Source: Daucus carota subsp. sativus (lineage: Eukaryota > Streptophyta > Magnoliopsida > Apiales > Apiaceae). Taken from it: a DNA stretch of 64,000 bases. The notes below the pieces were generated by a model, which was not told the origin of the DNA, did not search any database, and was given only the letters and a program-made list of their open reading frames with translations. Every line of letters starts with the position of its first letter. Position 1 is the first letter of the stretch. Shown here piece after piece: positions 44,481 to 57,600 of this stretch. The translations under genes and the position numbers were made by a program. The stretch spans positions 20,368,545 through 20,432,544 of the forward strand of contig NC_030386.2 in NCBI RefSeq assembly GCF_001625215.2. Direction: 5' to 3'.

Positions 44481-45808
44481 TAATAAAATATATTATGTAT
44501 TTTTTCTAAAATATATATAAAAGTCATGAAAATAGTAATGACTATATAATTAAAATTTCTCGGCGTCGCCGCCTATCTTAAATAAAATAACAAAAATTTA
44601 TAATAACCTGTATGTAAATAATTTTATTGTTAAGTTATTTAAATTAAAATATGCTTATTTATCAAATTTTTATTTAAATAAAAATATGCTCATTGCATTT
44701 TGGCCCGTGCTACGCACACAGGTATGATTTTTTGAAAAATCTTGTATATGAAAACTTCCTTCTCAAAAGCTGAAATTATGGAGTGAGAAAGGACTCCATT
44801 AATTTGAAATTATAACAAAACTCTTGATTTGCTTATTGAATATAGTGTATACGGAAGACAATACATTTTATATAAAAATGGATTCTAATAATAAATGCCA
44901 AAATCATTGAAAATCAAATAGACTTTGACTATGTTTCCTTATTTTCATATAAGTTATAGCAAGCTAGATTCATGTATTTCAAAATTTAAAAGTCTAATAT
45001 ATAGAAACTTCCTTATCAAGAGTTCAAATTGTGGAGTGAAAAATACTCCATTAATCGGAAATTATAACAAAAAGTCGATTTAAAATTGAATATATATAGT
45101 TAAAATAGAAACCGCACAAATTATAAGAAAAAATATTGTAGTAATAAATGCTAAAATAAGTGGAAATCAAAATATATTTGACTACATTTCCTTACTTGCT
45201 ATGAGTTATAGCATATGCCCACGTATCGAAAAATATAAAAAAAAATTAATATATAAAAACTTCACTATCAAGAGCTAAAATTGTTGTGTTAAAAAGTGTT
45301 CCACTTATTAGGAATTATAACAAAAATCTTGATTTGGAATTAAATGTATTTAATTTGGAATTCAATATATATTATACAATAAAGGATTATAATAATAACG
45401 GTCAAAAACAGTTAAATCAAATAAATTTTGACTATTTTTCCTTATTTACATATGGGTCTCATGCATCCAAAAAATTTAAAAAATCGAATATATAAAAACT
45501 TTCTTATCAATAGCTAAGATTATGGAGTGAAAAAAAATACTTTATTAATTAGAAATTATGACAAAAAGTCTTGATTTGAAAATTGAATATAATGAACATG
45601 GAAACGACAAAAATTAAATGAAAAAGCCTTTTAGTAATTAATCTCAAAATCAGTGGAAATCAAATAAAGTTTGACTTCTTTATTTGCATATGAGCTATAA
45701 TAGTCTAGATCATGTATCTGAATATATAAAAATCTAATATATAAAAACTTCCTTGTGAAGAGTCAAAATTGTGGAGTGAAAACAGACTTCTTTAATTTGA
45801 AATTATAA
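44481..45808. repeat. ~1.44-kb higher-order repeat, unit B (truncated)
   Basis: Near-identical to unit A over most of its length, with the hairpin at 44701 and monomers from about 44763. It stops within the fifth monomer at 45808, where an unrelated MITE-like sequence begins. Confidence 0.85.
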
Positions 45809-46200
45809 GAGCATCTCCAACGGCGTTGGCTATATTCGTTGGCTAAATTGGACCTGTAAGACATTATGTAAAATTTTCTAAACCTGTAAGACATTTTGCT
45901 TCAATGGTACTGGCTATATTGGTTGGCTATAATTTAAAAATAGTATGTTATTAATATTTTAAATTATTAAAATAGAATATATCAGTTCAATATGGTAATA
46001 AATGATGTACAATCTTCCTACAGATTTTCTTACAGACCTGTAGAGGTTCGACAAATTTAGCCATCCATAGGATGTTGGCTAAATTTATAGACAACAGGTG
46101 AGCATGGTTGGAGTTGAGTTTTTGGAGCTGTTGGCTAAATTTTTTTATTTTAAGTAAGTCAACTCACTTTTTAGCCTACGATTTTGGAGCTTAGGCCTAC
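45809..46200. mobile_element. MITE-like fragment, GAGCATCTCCAACGG terminus
   Basis: Opens with GAGCATCTCCAACGGCGTTG, a terminus widespread in plant MITEs, and contains repeats of GGCTATATTSGTTGGCTA. The inverted partner end (CCGTTGGAGATGCTC) is absent, so it is incomplete; the right boundary is approximate. Confidence 0.45.
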
Positions 46201-46312
46201 GGACAAATTCAGCAACACAAACCGGAAGAACATTTCCCCTAATCAAATATCAAAAGCTAGGTTCTTGATTTTCCGTACGATTAGGATCCTGATTTGTATA
46301 TCAATCAGCCTT

Positions 46313-46324
46313 GCTCTGATACCA
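46313..46324 (-). other. Retrotransposon primer binding site
   Basis: The minus strand reads TGGTATCAGAGC, the standard site complementary to the 3' end of initiator tRNA-Met, two bases inside the LTR edge. It fixes the element's orientation as minus. Confidence 0.88.
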
Positions 46325-46771
46325 ATTGTTAGGTCCAAAGTATCGTAGAAGGGGGGTTGAATACGATACTCACTACAATTTAAAATTCTTTCGAATCTTG
46401 CGGATAAACAAATTGCAGTCCTGTAATGGGTTTCGTGTTCCGGATATTTATTGGGTCGGTTTCTGAGGATATGAAAATATTAAACCAACACACAATATTT
46501 TCCAAGGTATATCTGTATATTGATAAATACCTCGAAGGGTGCTATAAATCCAAACCCGAAGGTTGGCTACAATGGCTATTACTACTTACACTCACAAACC
46601 CTAGCTTCTAAATATATATATAATACAAAACTAAGCTAGAGTTTATTTGTGTGTAGTAGTGTGCAAGGCACAAAGCCATTCCACCATAAAGGTGGTGGAG
46701 AGTGTATAAATTATGAACCCACATCTCAAGTATTTATAGACTTCTCATTAACTAACCATGGTTAACTGAAG

Positions 46772-47252
46772 TTGCGCCAGTTGCTTCATGCATGCCAAGG
46801 AAGGAGGTTTCTTACTTAGATTATATACATATAAATCAAGTTGGCGCCTCAAGAGAGAGAGGATGGCGCCACTTGATTATACATATATATAATCTAGGGT
46901 TTGTATCACTAGTTGGCGCTTGGGAGGGAGTTTGCGCCTCCTGTACACTCATACAAGGGACTTAGAATTTCTAGGTTAAAAGAAACTTGCGCCTCACAGT
47001 GAAGTATATCACTGTTGTCTCTCTTTTGACTTCAACCTTGCGCCAAGACTTAAACTTGCGCCTTCTTGCACACTGGAGACAGAGCTATATACTTAGAGAA
47101 ATTCTAGGTCAATGAACTTGCGCCTGTACAGTAGACAACTCCACTGTTATCTCTCCTCGGACTTCTTCCAGGTCAAACATTGGGCCATGTATGCTTCCAG
47201 TGTGTTCACAGTATAAATGACTTAGACAAAATCATTCACGTGAACTTGCGCC
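46772..47252. repeat. Cluster of ten TTGCGCC / TTGGCGC motifs in the LTR
   Basis: TTGCGCC or TTGGCGCY occurs at about 46772, 46841, 46864, 46913, 46931, 46987, 47038, 47056, 47118 and 47246, several as AACTTGCGCC. This is far above expectation in such AT-rich DNA. Confidence 0.85.
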
Positions 47253-47329
47253 AGGTAATATCTTGTGTGAAACCCTACATGCACATGCAAACCCTAGGGT
47301 GCCCTAGACACCTGACATCATCATATGCA

Positions 47330-48005
47330 TGCATAATATATATAATATAATATATTATGTTGTTATTATATTAATAAATAAAAGTATATATAAATATATA
47401 CACATATATATATTTTATTTATATGAACATATAATAATATATGTACATATATTTAAATATATTCTCATATATTCAAATATATATAATATATAATTATATG
47501 TAAATACAAATACAAATATATATAAATATATATAGAGATATATATAGTTATTTATAAATATAAATATAAACATAAATATATAAAGAAAAGTATATATAAA
47601 TATATACATATATATAATATTTATATAAACATATAGTAACATATATATACACATATATTTAAATATATTCTCATATATTTAAATATATATAATATACATA
47701 TAACTATGTGTAAATATAAATATAAATATATATATAAAGATATATATAACTCTCTCTAAATATAGATATATTTATGCACATAATATAATATATATATACA
47801 CTTAAATATATAAATGTTTATGTAAAATATAAATACATATATTATATACATATATATTTATTTAAATATACATACATATAAATATACATATACATATGTT
47901 TAAAAAACATATATACATATATATTATATATATTATATTTAATTAAATATACATATATACATATATATAAATATATTTGTACATATACAAATATATAAGT
48001 GCACA
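47330..48005. repeat. AT-rich (ATATAA)n-like low-complexity stretch in the LTR
   Basis: About 675 bp composed almost only of A and T in TATAAATATATA-type strings with occasional C or G, including a ~240-bp partial duplication (compare 47380-47540 with 47590-47740). Confidence 0.85.
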
Positions 48006-48616
48006 CATATAAAAGATAGGTCACCTGATATGGCTTTCTGTGGAAGCTTTGACATATGGCATTTGAGCAGTAAGCTTTGGCATAGCTGGCATTTGGCTTG
48101 ACTTGGCTTTGGAACAAATGACTTGATATGACTGGATCAATTCTTCGATCGATAAATACTTTGCAAAGCTCCGTACGTGCTGACGCTTAGTGCACTGGTC
48201 TGGTTCACAAGCGACTAACACTGAAGTTGAACATTGTACCATCTTTGTCAGCAACCATTGATCAGTCGGTTCCGGGTTAGTTTATGCTTCAGTTTGTTGA
48301 TTATAAATAACCAACCAAGATATATAGAAATATCTTGCTTCAGGGGTTGCACTGAAATCTTTCGAGTACTTGGACAACATCTTCATTGCTTCCACAATCT
48401 TGAATACTTCAATCTTTATTCTTCACTGAGGCATGAACATATTAATGAACTTCTTCCAGTGAACTTATTCCTTCAAGACTGTAGATGGCTTCTTCAACCT
48501 TTGTCTTCGTATCTTCCGATTCCGGTGCAGGCGTAGTGTTATTTACTTGTCCTGTTCTATTGTTGAGTTATCATCCCTATGTGACAGATAGGGTTGTCTT
48601 TACATTTAGACTTACA

Positions 48617-49495
48617 AAATAGAAACCGCACAAATTATAAGAACAAATATTGTAGTAATAAATGCTAAAATAAGTGGAAATCAAAATATATGTAACTACA
48701 TTTCCTTACTTGCTATGAGTTATAGCATATGCCCATGTATCGAAAAATATAAAAAATTTAATATATAAAAACTTCACTATCAAGAGCTAAAATTGTTGTG
48801 TTAAAAAGTGTTCCACTGATTAGGAATTATAACAAAAGTCTTGATTTGGAAATTAAATGTATTTAATTTGGAATTCAGTATATATTATACAATAAAGGAT
48901 TATAATAATAACGGCCAAAATCAGTTAAATCAAATAAACTTTGATTATTTTTCCTTATTTACATATGGGACCCATGCATCCAAAAAATTTAAAAAATCGA
49001 ATATATAAAAACTTCCCTATCAATAGCTAAGATTATGGAGTGAAAAAAATACTCTATTAATTAGAAATTACGACAAAAAGTCTTGATTTTAAAATTTAAT
49101 ATAATGAACATGGAAACGACAAAAATTAAATGAAAAAGCCTTTTAGTAAGTAATTTCAAAATCAGTGGAAATCAAATAAAGTTTGACTTCCTTATTTGCA
49201 TATGAGCTATAATAGTCTAGATCCATGTATCTGAATATATAAAAATCTAATATATAAAAACTTTCTTGTCAAGAGCTAAAATTGTGGAGTGAAAAAAGAC
49301 TACTTTAATTTGAAATTATAACAAAAAATCTAGATTTGAAAATTGAATATAGTGAATATAGAAACCACTGCATATTATACAAAAAAGGATTGTAATAATA
49401 AATGCAAAAATCACTGAAAATCAATTATATTATGACTACTTTTTCCTATTTACATATGGTTTATAGCAGGCTAGATTCATGTATCTGGACGAAAA
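48617..49495. repeat. Third, partial copy of the ~1.44-kb repeat
   Basis: Resumes in the middle of monomer 2 (AAATAGAAACCGCACAAATT) and runs through monomers 3-5 to about 49495. It does not join directly to the break point of unit B, so the interruption involved deletion or a further unit, not a simple insertion. Confidence 0.8.
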
Positions 49496-52400
49496 TTGTG
49501 TCATATTCATTCTCCGTGGCTCTTGTCAAAAAACAATTACACACGATAAGAAGTAAACTCAAGATCAATAAAGCAGATGTTGAGGAAAAGTGAATATAAA
49601 TCATCACACGATGAGCATCCGACAGTGGCATGGAGATGAAGCATCTCCATTCAGCAGCTGCAAAGAAAACTCAATAACAAAAAAAGTCTCAATAAATACA
49701 GTGCTGGTGAACATATATGCATCATAATCACTATCAATACGAAGGGAAATTATGCAAAAATAATGTAAAAAAAATTTACAAATTATAATGTCATCTATAC
49801 AATATAAAAAAACTCAAAAACTGGAACAGGAATACAAAAAGGAGAAAATAGACCAATGCTAAGCGACAATCCCATATGTGTAGGTCGATCGTATACTTTC
49901 ATCGGGTTTTCATTAGATCTTTTTTCAAATTCCTGGAAATTGAAATCAATAGAAATCGTGAGGACATATCTCTCAGCTTTTCTCTGTAGCAAATTATCAA
50001 ACACGCTATATACAAAATCATGTATTGATTACGATACCTGCAGCGTTCAAACAACAAACTTCAGAACCCGTTCGAGATTGGAGCCAGGAAAAGTAACACT
50101 GCTTCAGAATTCGTCCGAGATCGGAGACACGGTTGAAAAGCCATAAGACGCGGGTGGAGCCAGTAGAAACCATAAGATTCAAAAAAACACCAAAAAGAAC
50201 AGCATATACCGCTCTTCTAGTTTGAAAACCAGGATTCTTAAACTGATGTCGTGATCAAAGGCGTTAAAAGTGGATTTGTGTTCATTCTTGATAAAATCAG
50301 TAAGAACACTAACTTTTTTTAACATTTGGTTTCCTTCCACAATCCTTTGATACCAAACCATGGATGTCATCGAACAAATTATCAAATACCTGGTGCATGT
50401 GCTTTCTTTTGATTCTTGAAAATTGTTTCAACACTTGAACCACATCCTTTCCTTTTCGCACCTGCAGAAACAAAATTTTACGATTATAATCGAGGATTTC
50501 GATACTACAACATGACCTACCATAGAAAGGATTGCAAAACTTGTTGACGATGTTGAATCCGTCTTCATGCTAAAAAAACACGACCACCGTTATCACTGCA
50601 ATATAAAAAAAAATGTTAGTACCAAACACTCTGCAAATCGAGAGAGAAAAAATGATCAAATGATTACAGATGCAAGCAGATTATAAGAATTTCGAATTTT
50701 AAATTTCAAATAAAAAAATAGCATAGAGCATAATGGAGGAGGAAGAGATTGATTAAGATAATTAAGCATGGATTTGTTATGATTAACTATCATGTTTGAA
50801 TTTGAAATCAATCAGACGTAGTAATGAGTGCCATGATTGGAGGAACCGAATTTAATGCATTTTTCAAACTCTCATATGGTTGGAAGATACTATGAGATCC
50901 AACATTATCTGGATCGGGTTATATGAAGATCCGAAATTTGAAAGTATAGTGTTAATTTGAATAAGGAAGATGCTGGGTCGATCCGGAGCTTAATGGGTTG
51001 ATCCAAGAGAATGTGAAATTACTAAACCAGCCTTAAAAAATGACTCATGCTTTAAGAATTATATAGATGCTAAACAAATTAAAGTCAAAATTTATATTAT
51101 TCTTTATATGATAATATATATAATCTTTTATTTTTTAAAAAGAAAAATATAATCTTTTATTTTTATATATCAATTTATATTCTCTTTAATGTGTGTACCC
51201 CGTATCATATTAGCGCATATTAAAGTCTTATTATATAATATTCAGTAATATTTTTTAATATTTTTGTATGTCTTAGACAATATTTTGTCGAAAGGTTAAG
51301 TATGAAATTGGCTAATATATAATTAATAAAATTTCAAATTTAATACTCATAAATTCGGGGTCTCAAATTGATGAGTTTCCACGCAAATACTTAATTGCTA
51401 ATTTTCGGTGATAAATATGAGATTTTATTAGGTTATGACAGACTTAAAAAAATGAACAATTTGAGACCAACCGCCTTGAAAGGGTCTATTTGAGACTATG
51501 TTATCGGTGACAAATTTAATACTTAACGGTGATCAGTTTGGTACTTATTACTTAACCTTTTGTCCGTCGAAATAATCGTAAGCAGAGAAGGCAAAAAGAA
51601 AATTAACCATGCTAAAAAAAAGAGTAAAGTTTCATGTGAGTTTAAACGCCCGTCACCTAAGCAATTACAAATTCATAAGAATGAATTTTGTGTTGAATTC
51701 AAGGAAATATGTAAAAGACGCACAATGTCGCCGTCGCCGTCGGTGGTGAAAATGAGGGTTACTTCTAACTCCTTAACTATGTATGTATATTAACATCCCT
51801 CTGTTTTTAATCTATCAAATCCCTATTGTTAATCTTCACATTTTCCAAATTGTGGCAGAATTAGGTCTGTATATATGTAGATGCATATTTCTCAATTTTA
51901 GTTGCAATTCTCTATTATATATTCACTCATTTTTCGAGTGTGCTTTAGCCTGTCAATGAATACTAGAATGCTTTGATTGAATTTCGACTAAGAATTTAAG
52001 CACAAGTGCTATTGGCTGTCCTCGCAATAGACAGCAGCATATAACACCAAATAGCTAAACAAGCATATGAATTTAGATACCAAGGGTAGGACGACTCGAA
52101 CCTGGACCTCTCCTGAACTGAGTGCTGATACTCAGTGCTGATACTGTAAACCAAAGGTTTTAGGATGGCTTAATCGAATGTGGTATTATATTCAACATAA
52201 ACCAGATATAGACTGTGCATTCGTTTCAGCTCGATAGCTATTCTAAACCGCTTCTTCAAGCTTCTTTAGTGTTATATATTTGTTGTTTTTGTTGTTTATA
52301 CTGAGTTGGATGACTACAGATTATACAACTTATACTAATCTTTAGAATGTATGTACATGATCAGTTGTGGACTCAAGCTTTAATATCAAGGGGGTCAGAA

Positions 52401-52611
52401 CATATAATAAAACAGTGAGGAATCGATGATGTCAAAACATGTCTGACTTTGTTACAGCATGGAACTAGTTATTTAAACGATGGCTTGTTACTATTTGAAT
52501 TAGTCTAAGCAGAAATAACTGTAATTAGCAAAACATAAGAGAATCCATACCAAGCACAAGTAACTAGTAAGTGACTCTTATCAATAGAGTGTTTTCCAAA
52601 AACTTATTTTA

Positions 52612-53053
52612 GGAGGTGTATTCAATTGGGATTATAAAAGATTTGTTTTCCATTCATGAAATTCAGGTGTATTCAACTGAGATTTTAAAAAATGTATCGG
52701 AATCTTGAGGTATTCAATTAAGATTTTAAATTATGCTACAAAATATGGTGGTATTCAATCTGGATTTTGAATTGTGCTAAAAATTTAGATGGTATTTAGT
52801 TGGGATTATTTAAAGTCCATAAAATCTTATAGTATTCAAATGCTGATGGAATTTTTTGGATTCAATACAATTATGGATTTTGTGGGATTGTTCAGTGTAT
52901 TATATGCTTATTGAGATTTCACCATAATTCATGGGATTACATCAACTCTACGACATATTATCTAGAATCCGCATAAAATCAAAATCAGATACAATCCATT
53001 AAATTCCATAGATTATATATAATGTTTTAAATTCTTAGTTGAATACACCCTCC
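52612..53053. mobile_element. PIF/Harbinger-like MITE
   Basis: Termini GGAGGTGTATTCAATTGGG and, inverted, GGAGGGTGTATTCAACTAAG, flanked by TTA at 52609-52611 and 53054-53056, the Harbinger target size. The body repeats GTATTCAATTGGGATTTT-like sequence several times. Non-coding. Confidence 0.75.
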
Positions 53054-53981
53054 TTAGTCTTTAGACACGGGGTTTTTTTGGAACAATATCACGTTTTATA
53101 AGTTTTCTGACCAAGTAATACTCCTATAATTTAAGATTTCGATCTAGAAGAGTAGAACAAATGTATACTTTCTGAAATATCACCCTAAGGAGCAACATGC
53201 ATATCCAATATGTGCATGATATACCGATTATAACACGATAAACATGCATTTTTAACATGTGCATCAGGCAAGATGCACAACCAGAGCAGAGTGCCCAAAT
53301 ATATTTCGGTGACCCTCATAATGCACAGTTGATGTTACACTTAACATGAATGTGTATTTGTTGATGCACACTATAGATACATATTACTTTACAATAAGCG
53401 TAAATGCTTTTTTTATTTTTTGGGACATGCATCCTTAAATATCGTATATAAGGCAATAAAAAGATTTAATTCTCTAGTTATGGTATCTAGTTTTTAGAAT
53501 TATGTAAGAATGTGATGGTTTGTTTATATTTTCTTTAAAATGTCGACACACACACACACACATAAAACCTTGCTACTGTGGTAAATAAGCTGCACTGACC
53601 ATGGCCTCCTTACAAAATACGTCACGATTTACATCCAACAGCTAAGTATAGAGACAGGATGTGAGAAAGAGAAGAAAACCGCTGCAAAAAGTAAAGTAAA
53701 GAAAAATACAAATGCTATACCAGCTGCTGCTGCGTGTGCAGTTTTCATTTATCTTCATTTTCTTTTCATCCTTATCTCTTTATATTCATATGCATAGATA
53801 CATTAATGCCATGCGGCCTCACGCTTCTGTGCGCGTGTCTCCGGAAAACCCTCTTGTTCAGAGCAGTTGCTTTTAGTTTCTCCTTATTTTACACATTCAT
53901 ATCTTAGTTTAGTATCATTCCAGAGAATTGTTACTCTAGATTATACATGTATTGTTTGAATGTATAAGTAAGGTTTTATTT

Positions 53982-54585
53982 ATGGAATTTGGAGATCTCG
54001 ACCGTGTGGGTAATGGTAGTGGACGTGGGAATACTTTTCCGGTGGTTTCTTGTACGATATGCCTCGATATCATTACTGATAATGGTGATCGATCAAGTGT
54101 AAAACTGCAATGCGGGCATCAATTCCATTTGGGTAATTGTGGAGATCTGATTTGATTTTTTTGTTCACAAATGTTTTGAAATTACCATTTTAATTTTTTC
54201 CTAGTTTGGTTGATTTGATGGAATATATATATTTGTAATTTTTTTGTTGAGATTGAAGTTGATTCTAAAAATGGTTAATGACAATATTAGGTAAATTTCA
54301 GTAAGTCTGTAGTTGGCTGCTTGTTTACATATTGTGCTTGTGCATTGCAAATTGTAGCTAAAAAATGATTGTAAATGTTACAGCAATCTTAAATTTGTGA
54401 ATGCTATACGATCACTTAAATCCCTTATATAAAAATTAGGAGTTATAGCTTATGTAAAGAGATGGCCTGTCATGTGATTATCGTAAAAGGGGTCTTAGTA
54501 TAAAGAGATGGTCTAGTGTTATCGCCATGTTTCAATTGGGGAGTGGTAACTTAGTTTTATGCCATTACTTTTAAATTGACCAGAC

Positions 54586-54621
<36 letters not shown>

Positions 54622-57600
54622 TTATGTAAACACAAACTAAATTGCTACAAACTACAAACTATTGGTACTACTGAGGTTGGTGATTTATAATACTTAAACC
54701 AGTAATTTCTACTACTGTGTCTGGTAATTTATAACTGGTCTGTAATGATTGTAAGCTAAATCATTTATAGTAGCACATGATAGTGTATATTTGTTGAAGT
54801 TTTTTAACTCTTTGTCATTACTTCACTGATGTACAGGTTTAGGTGTATTTTGGTTGAAGCTATAGTGAGTAAACTATATTAACTCTAGTCCATCTATTAG
54901 ACTTGTCATACATGCTTACCACATAATAAGATGAAGTTGTGTCTCAAGGCACGTGCGGAACTTACTCTAGAGTCATGTCAATAACTGGAAAAAATTTTAT
55001 ATGACTAAAGAAGTATCTTGTACAGTTTTCTGTTTGGGCGGTACCCTTTTAGACCATATTCTCCATATCTTGGTTTCTTGAAATTTTTATCCTAGATGTC
55101 CTCCTGCTTGATGATGTTTGTGATAAATATTTTTTCTTTTATGGTTATCTGCAGATTGCATTGGCTCTGCCTTCAATGCAAAGGGAGCTATGCAATGTCC
55201 AAATTGTCGAGAAACAGAAAGAGGTCAGTGGCTTTATTCAAATGGTTCCCGTTCACATGCTGGGTTTAACATAGAGGACTTGGTCCATGATGCAAATCCC
55301 TACGATTCTAGCAATGCTACAATGGTGAGAAATTCCTTTTGAACCTGCACACAATGTTTAATACATTATACTAGATTACTAGTTAGTGGTCACGTAATGT
55401 GTACTAATACTTGCTTAATACGGATGGCTTCTTTTCTATGTGCGTTATGTCGATCATATCTCTTTGTAAGAATACATAAGATAAACAAACCTTGGAAGTC
55501 AATTTCGAGTATTATTTTGTTACAAGCATATATGTTATGTATATATGTAACAGACGATCATATCTCTTTGTAAGAATACGTAAGATAAAAAAAAACCTTG
55601 AAAGTCAATAGAGTATTATTTTGTGACAAGCATATATTTTATGTATATATGCAACAGACCCTTCAAAAGTTTTGTTGATAAATATATCTGATGCAACTGT
55701 GTCAATAAATTAGAAAAATATTGGCACAGTGTTAATTAATATGAATATGTTGAGGAAACTGTTTAAGGTAATTAGTTTCTTGATTTTATGTTTAGATCAT
55801 TTTGTAATATTTTACCCCCTCATTTCAAGTTTGGTCAATAAATATATTTTTTATATGCTTCATATGATACTTATTGAGTATAGTTTATTTATATGCGTAT
55901 AAAAATAAATTTCAAATCTGTGCAACTCTTGTGCCTTTCTTCGATTAGGTTCACAAATCATGCCTCTAGATGACCCTTTGTGCCTCTGTGGTCTCTTGAT
56001 TTAATGAAAATTGATATGCCTCCATTATTCATCTACACTTCTATGTTTCATATCCTGTCATTAATTAAACAAACAGTCCGTATCTGTCATCCACCACCTT
56101 CAAATTTACTTCAACTAGCCAGTGGTAATTTTTAGCGCTTTTATGGTTTAACACCATTAAAAGAAAGCCGGGGGTAAATTTTATGTTGATTATCATCATC
56201 TTTCTCAGACACTTGTCCAACATTGATGAACTCTTTTTAATATTTGAAACTTAAATATCTCATTTATCCTGCTCAATGAATTGAAACAGATCAGAACAAA
56301 AGTTGATTCCATAACTCACCTTGATAACAAGGTTGGAACTAGTTGGCCAATAATTGTCTACACTGCTGTAGAATCCCTGTGCACTTCATCATTGTTGAGA
56401 AAATGGCAGACTCGCAAGAAATATATATGGTTGCAGAAAATTAATTAATATGAAGAGAAAATATAAAGCATTAAGAGACAAAGTGAAGAGAAACGACATT
56501 CATGAACTTCTGGCAAATTCTGAATGATTTATATAGCTATTTTAGTGGTTTAAATGAGTCCTCGTGGAGATCAGGTACTGTACTAGCTTCATATATTTTG
56601 CCGAGATTGATGAGCACTCTGATTTACAGCAAGAGCCATTAAAAATATTGCATTTTATAGATGACTATTGATGCCTCCATGTAATGCTTAAAATGAATTG
56701 CAAATTAAAAGAATTATTTTAACTTCTGTATAATTAAAATCTAGAATCTAGATTACTGGTAATCGTAATAGTTGCCAACTAATACATTATAAATCTTTTT
56801 TAAGTTTTGTTACATTTTATGCAATGTATAAATTATATACCCAAATGTTAATTACATTTAAATTTTACTAGTGTGTTTTCAATTTTGTTTTGATAATTTT
56901 ATTTTACTTAAAAAACTGCACACACGAAAAGAAAAACTTAAAATCTTGGAGTCCAACGGCCAAGTATCCTCAGCAGAATGGATCTAATGGAGGGGGTAAT
57001 GGAAGCTTATAATGGAATTGTTACTGTATCAAAATGTTTATAAATTACGCAAGTGATAATAAAATTTTATGTTGATTGAATTTGCAATTCTAATCTGATT
57101 CTAGTAAAAATTCTAATTTTGAAAGAATTCTACTAAAAACAATTAAATTATATACTATATGATACATATCAGATGTAAAAAGCTACATATTGATGCTAGC
57201 CAAAATCTGGTATATGGTGTATTGCAATTTGCATCTGTTTCAATATGGTTATTTGTGTTTATCCTTGGACATCTGTTCCTTGATAAGTTAGCAGTTAAGC
57301 TATTAGCTGCTTCATGAATTACATTTGATTCCATTTGTTTGATTTTATTCTGTATAAAACTAGACATCAGTGTCTTATCGCTTAAAGCCTTAAACCATGA
57401 CATGTTCTCTTATATATTGATGGTTGTATTAGAGATTTTGCTAAGCTTTTAAGCGAGAACACTTGGCCCTGCAGCAAGGCTGTTTATCTCCAAATGTTTG
57501 ACAATCTTTTTGTTGCTTGCCATTAATTTCTTCTAGAATTATAAAAGTAGATTTTTTTTTTCCTGGAATCTTAGTGGCCACTATATATTCTTTTTGTTGG

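Larger units (their letters stand above)
46327..48616 (-). mobile_element. LTR of a truncated retrotransposon (probably 5' LTR)
   Basis: Starts TGTTAGG beside the primer binding site and ends ...CTTACA at 48616, giving TG...CA ends and ~2.29 kb. In element orientation it is the 5' LTR; only ~100-130 bp of internal sequence remains to its left. No gag or pol was found and no target duplication can be tested because the other side is gone. The right edge is inferred from where the tandem monomers resume. The LTR contains a cluster of TTGCGCC motifs and an AT-rich stretch. Confidence 0.65.
42129..51067 (-). mobile_element. Composite Helitron-like block
   Basis: On the minus strand the block starts at 51067 with TCTATATAATTCTTAAAGCA preceded by A, a plant Helitron-like 5' end. 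It finishes at either of two hairpin-plus-CTRR termini. One is ACCGTGTGCGTAGCACGGG...TGCTAA|T at 42324. The other is CCCGTGTGCGTAGCACGGG...AGCTAG|T at 42129. No Rep/helicase was found, so it is non-autonomous. Tandem repeats and an LTR fragment lie inside. Whether all of it moved as one unit is uncertain; nested or tandem Helitron insertions would look the same. Confidence 0.6.
39580..53981. other. Repeat-rich interval between the two RING genes
   Basis: Fourteen kilobases without a recognisable host gene. Named elements are listed separately: MITEs at 39942, 41197 and 52612, the Helitron-like block 42129-51067, the ~1.44-kb repeats and the LTR. Parts without a call are 40140-40732, 41846-42128, 51070-52611 and 53057-53981; the last includes the promoter of RING copy 2 and a short (CA)n at ~53550. 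A small open frame at 51560-51793 is not convincing. Confidence 0.7.

Noticed and set aside
47415..48254. Minus-strand open frames in the AT-rich LTR part
   Set aside because: Residue content (Tyr, Ile, Tyr-Met runs) simply reflects ATATAA repeats; the second has no family resemblance.
43041..49495. CRISPR-like regular repeats
   Set aside because: Monomers of ~245 bp without short identical repeats and unique spacers, in a plant genome; this is a satellite-like array.
49795..50385. Small frames near the Helitron 5' end, thought to be RPA or helicase remnants
   Set aside because: I could not match them to Rep, helicase or RPA motifs; too short to call.
51560..51793. 77-residue plus-strand frame
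   Set aside because: Lys-rich, no recognisable domain, isolated in repeat-rich DNA and its own initiation codon is doubtful.
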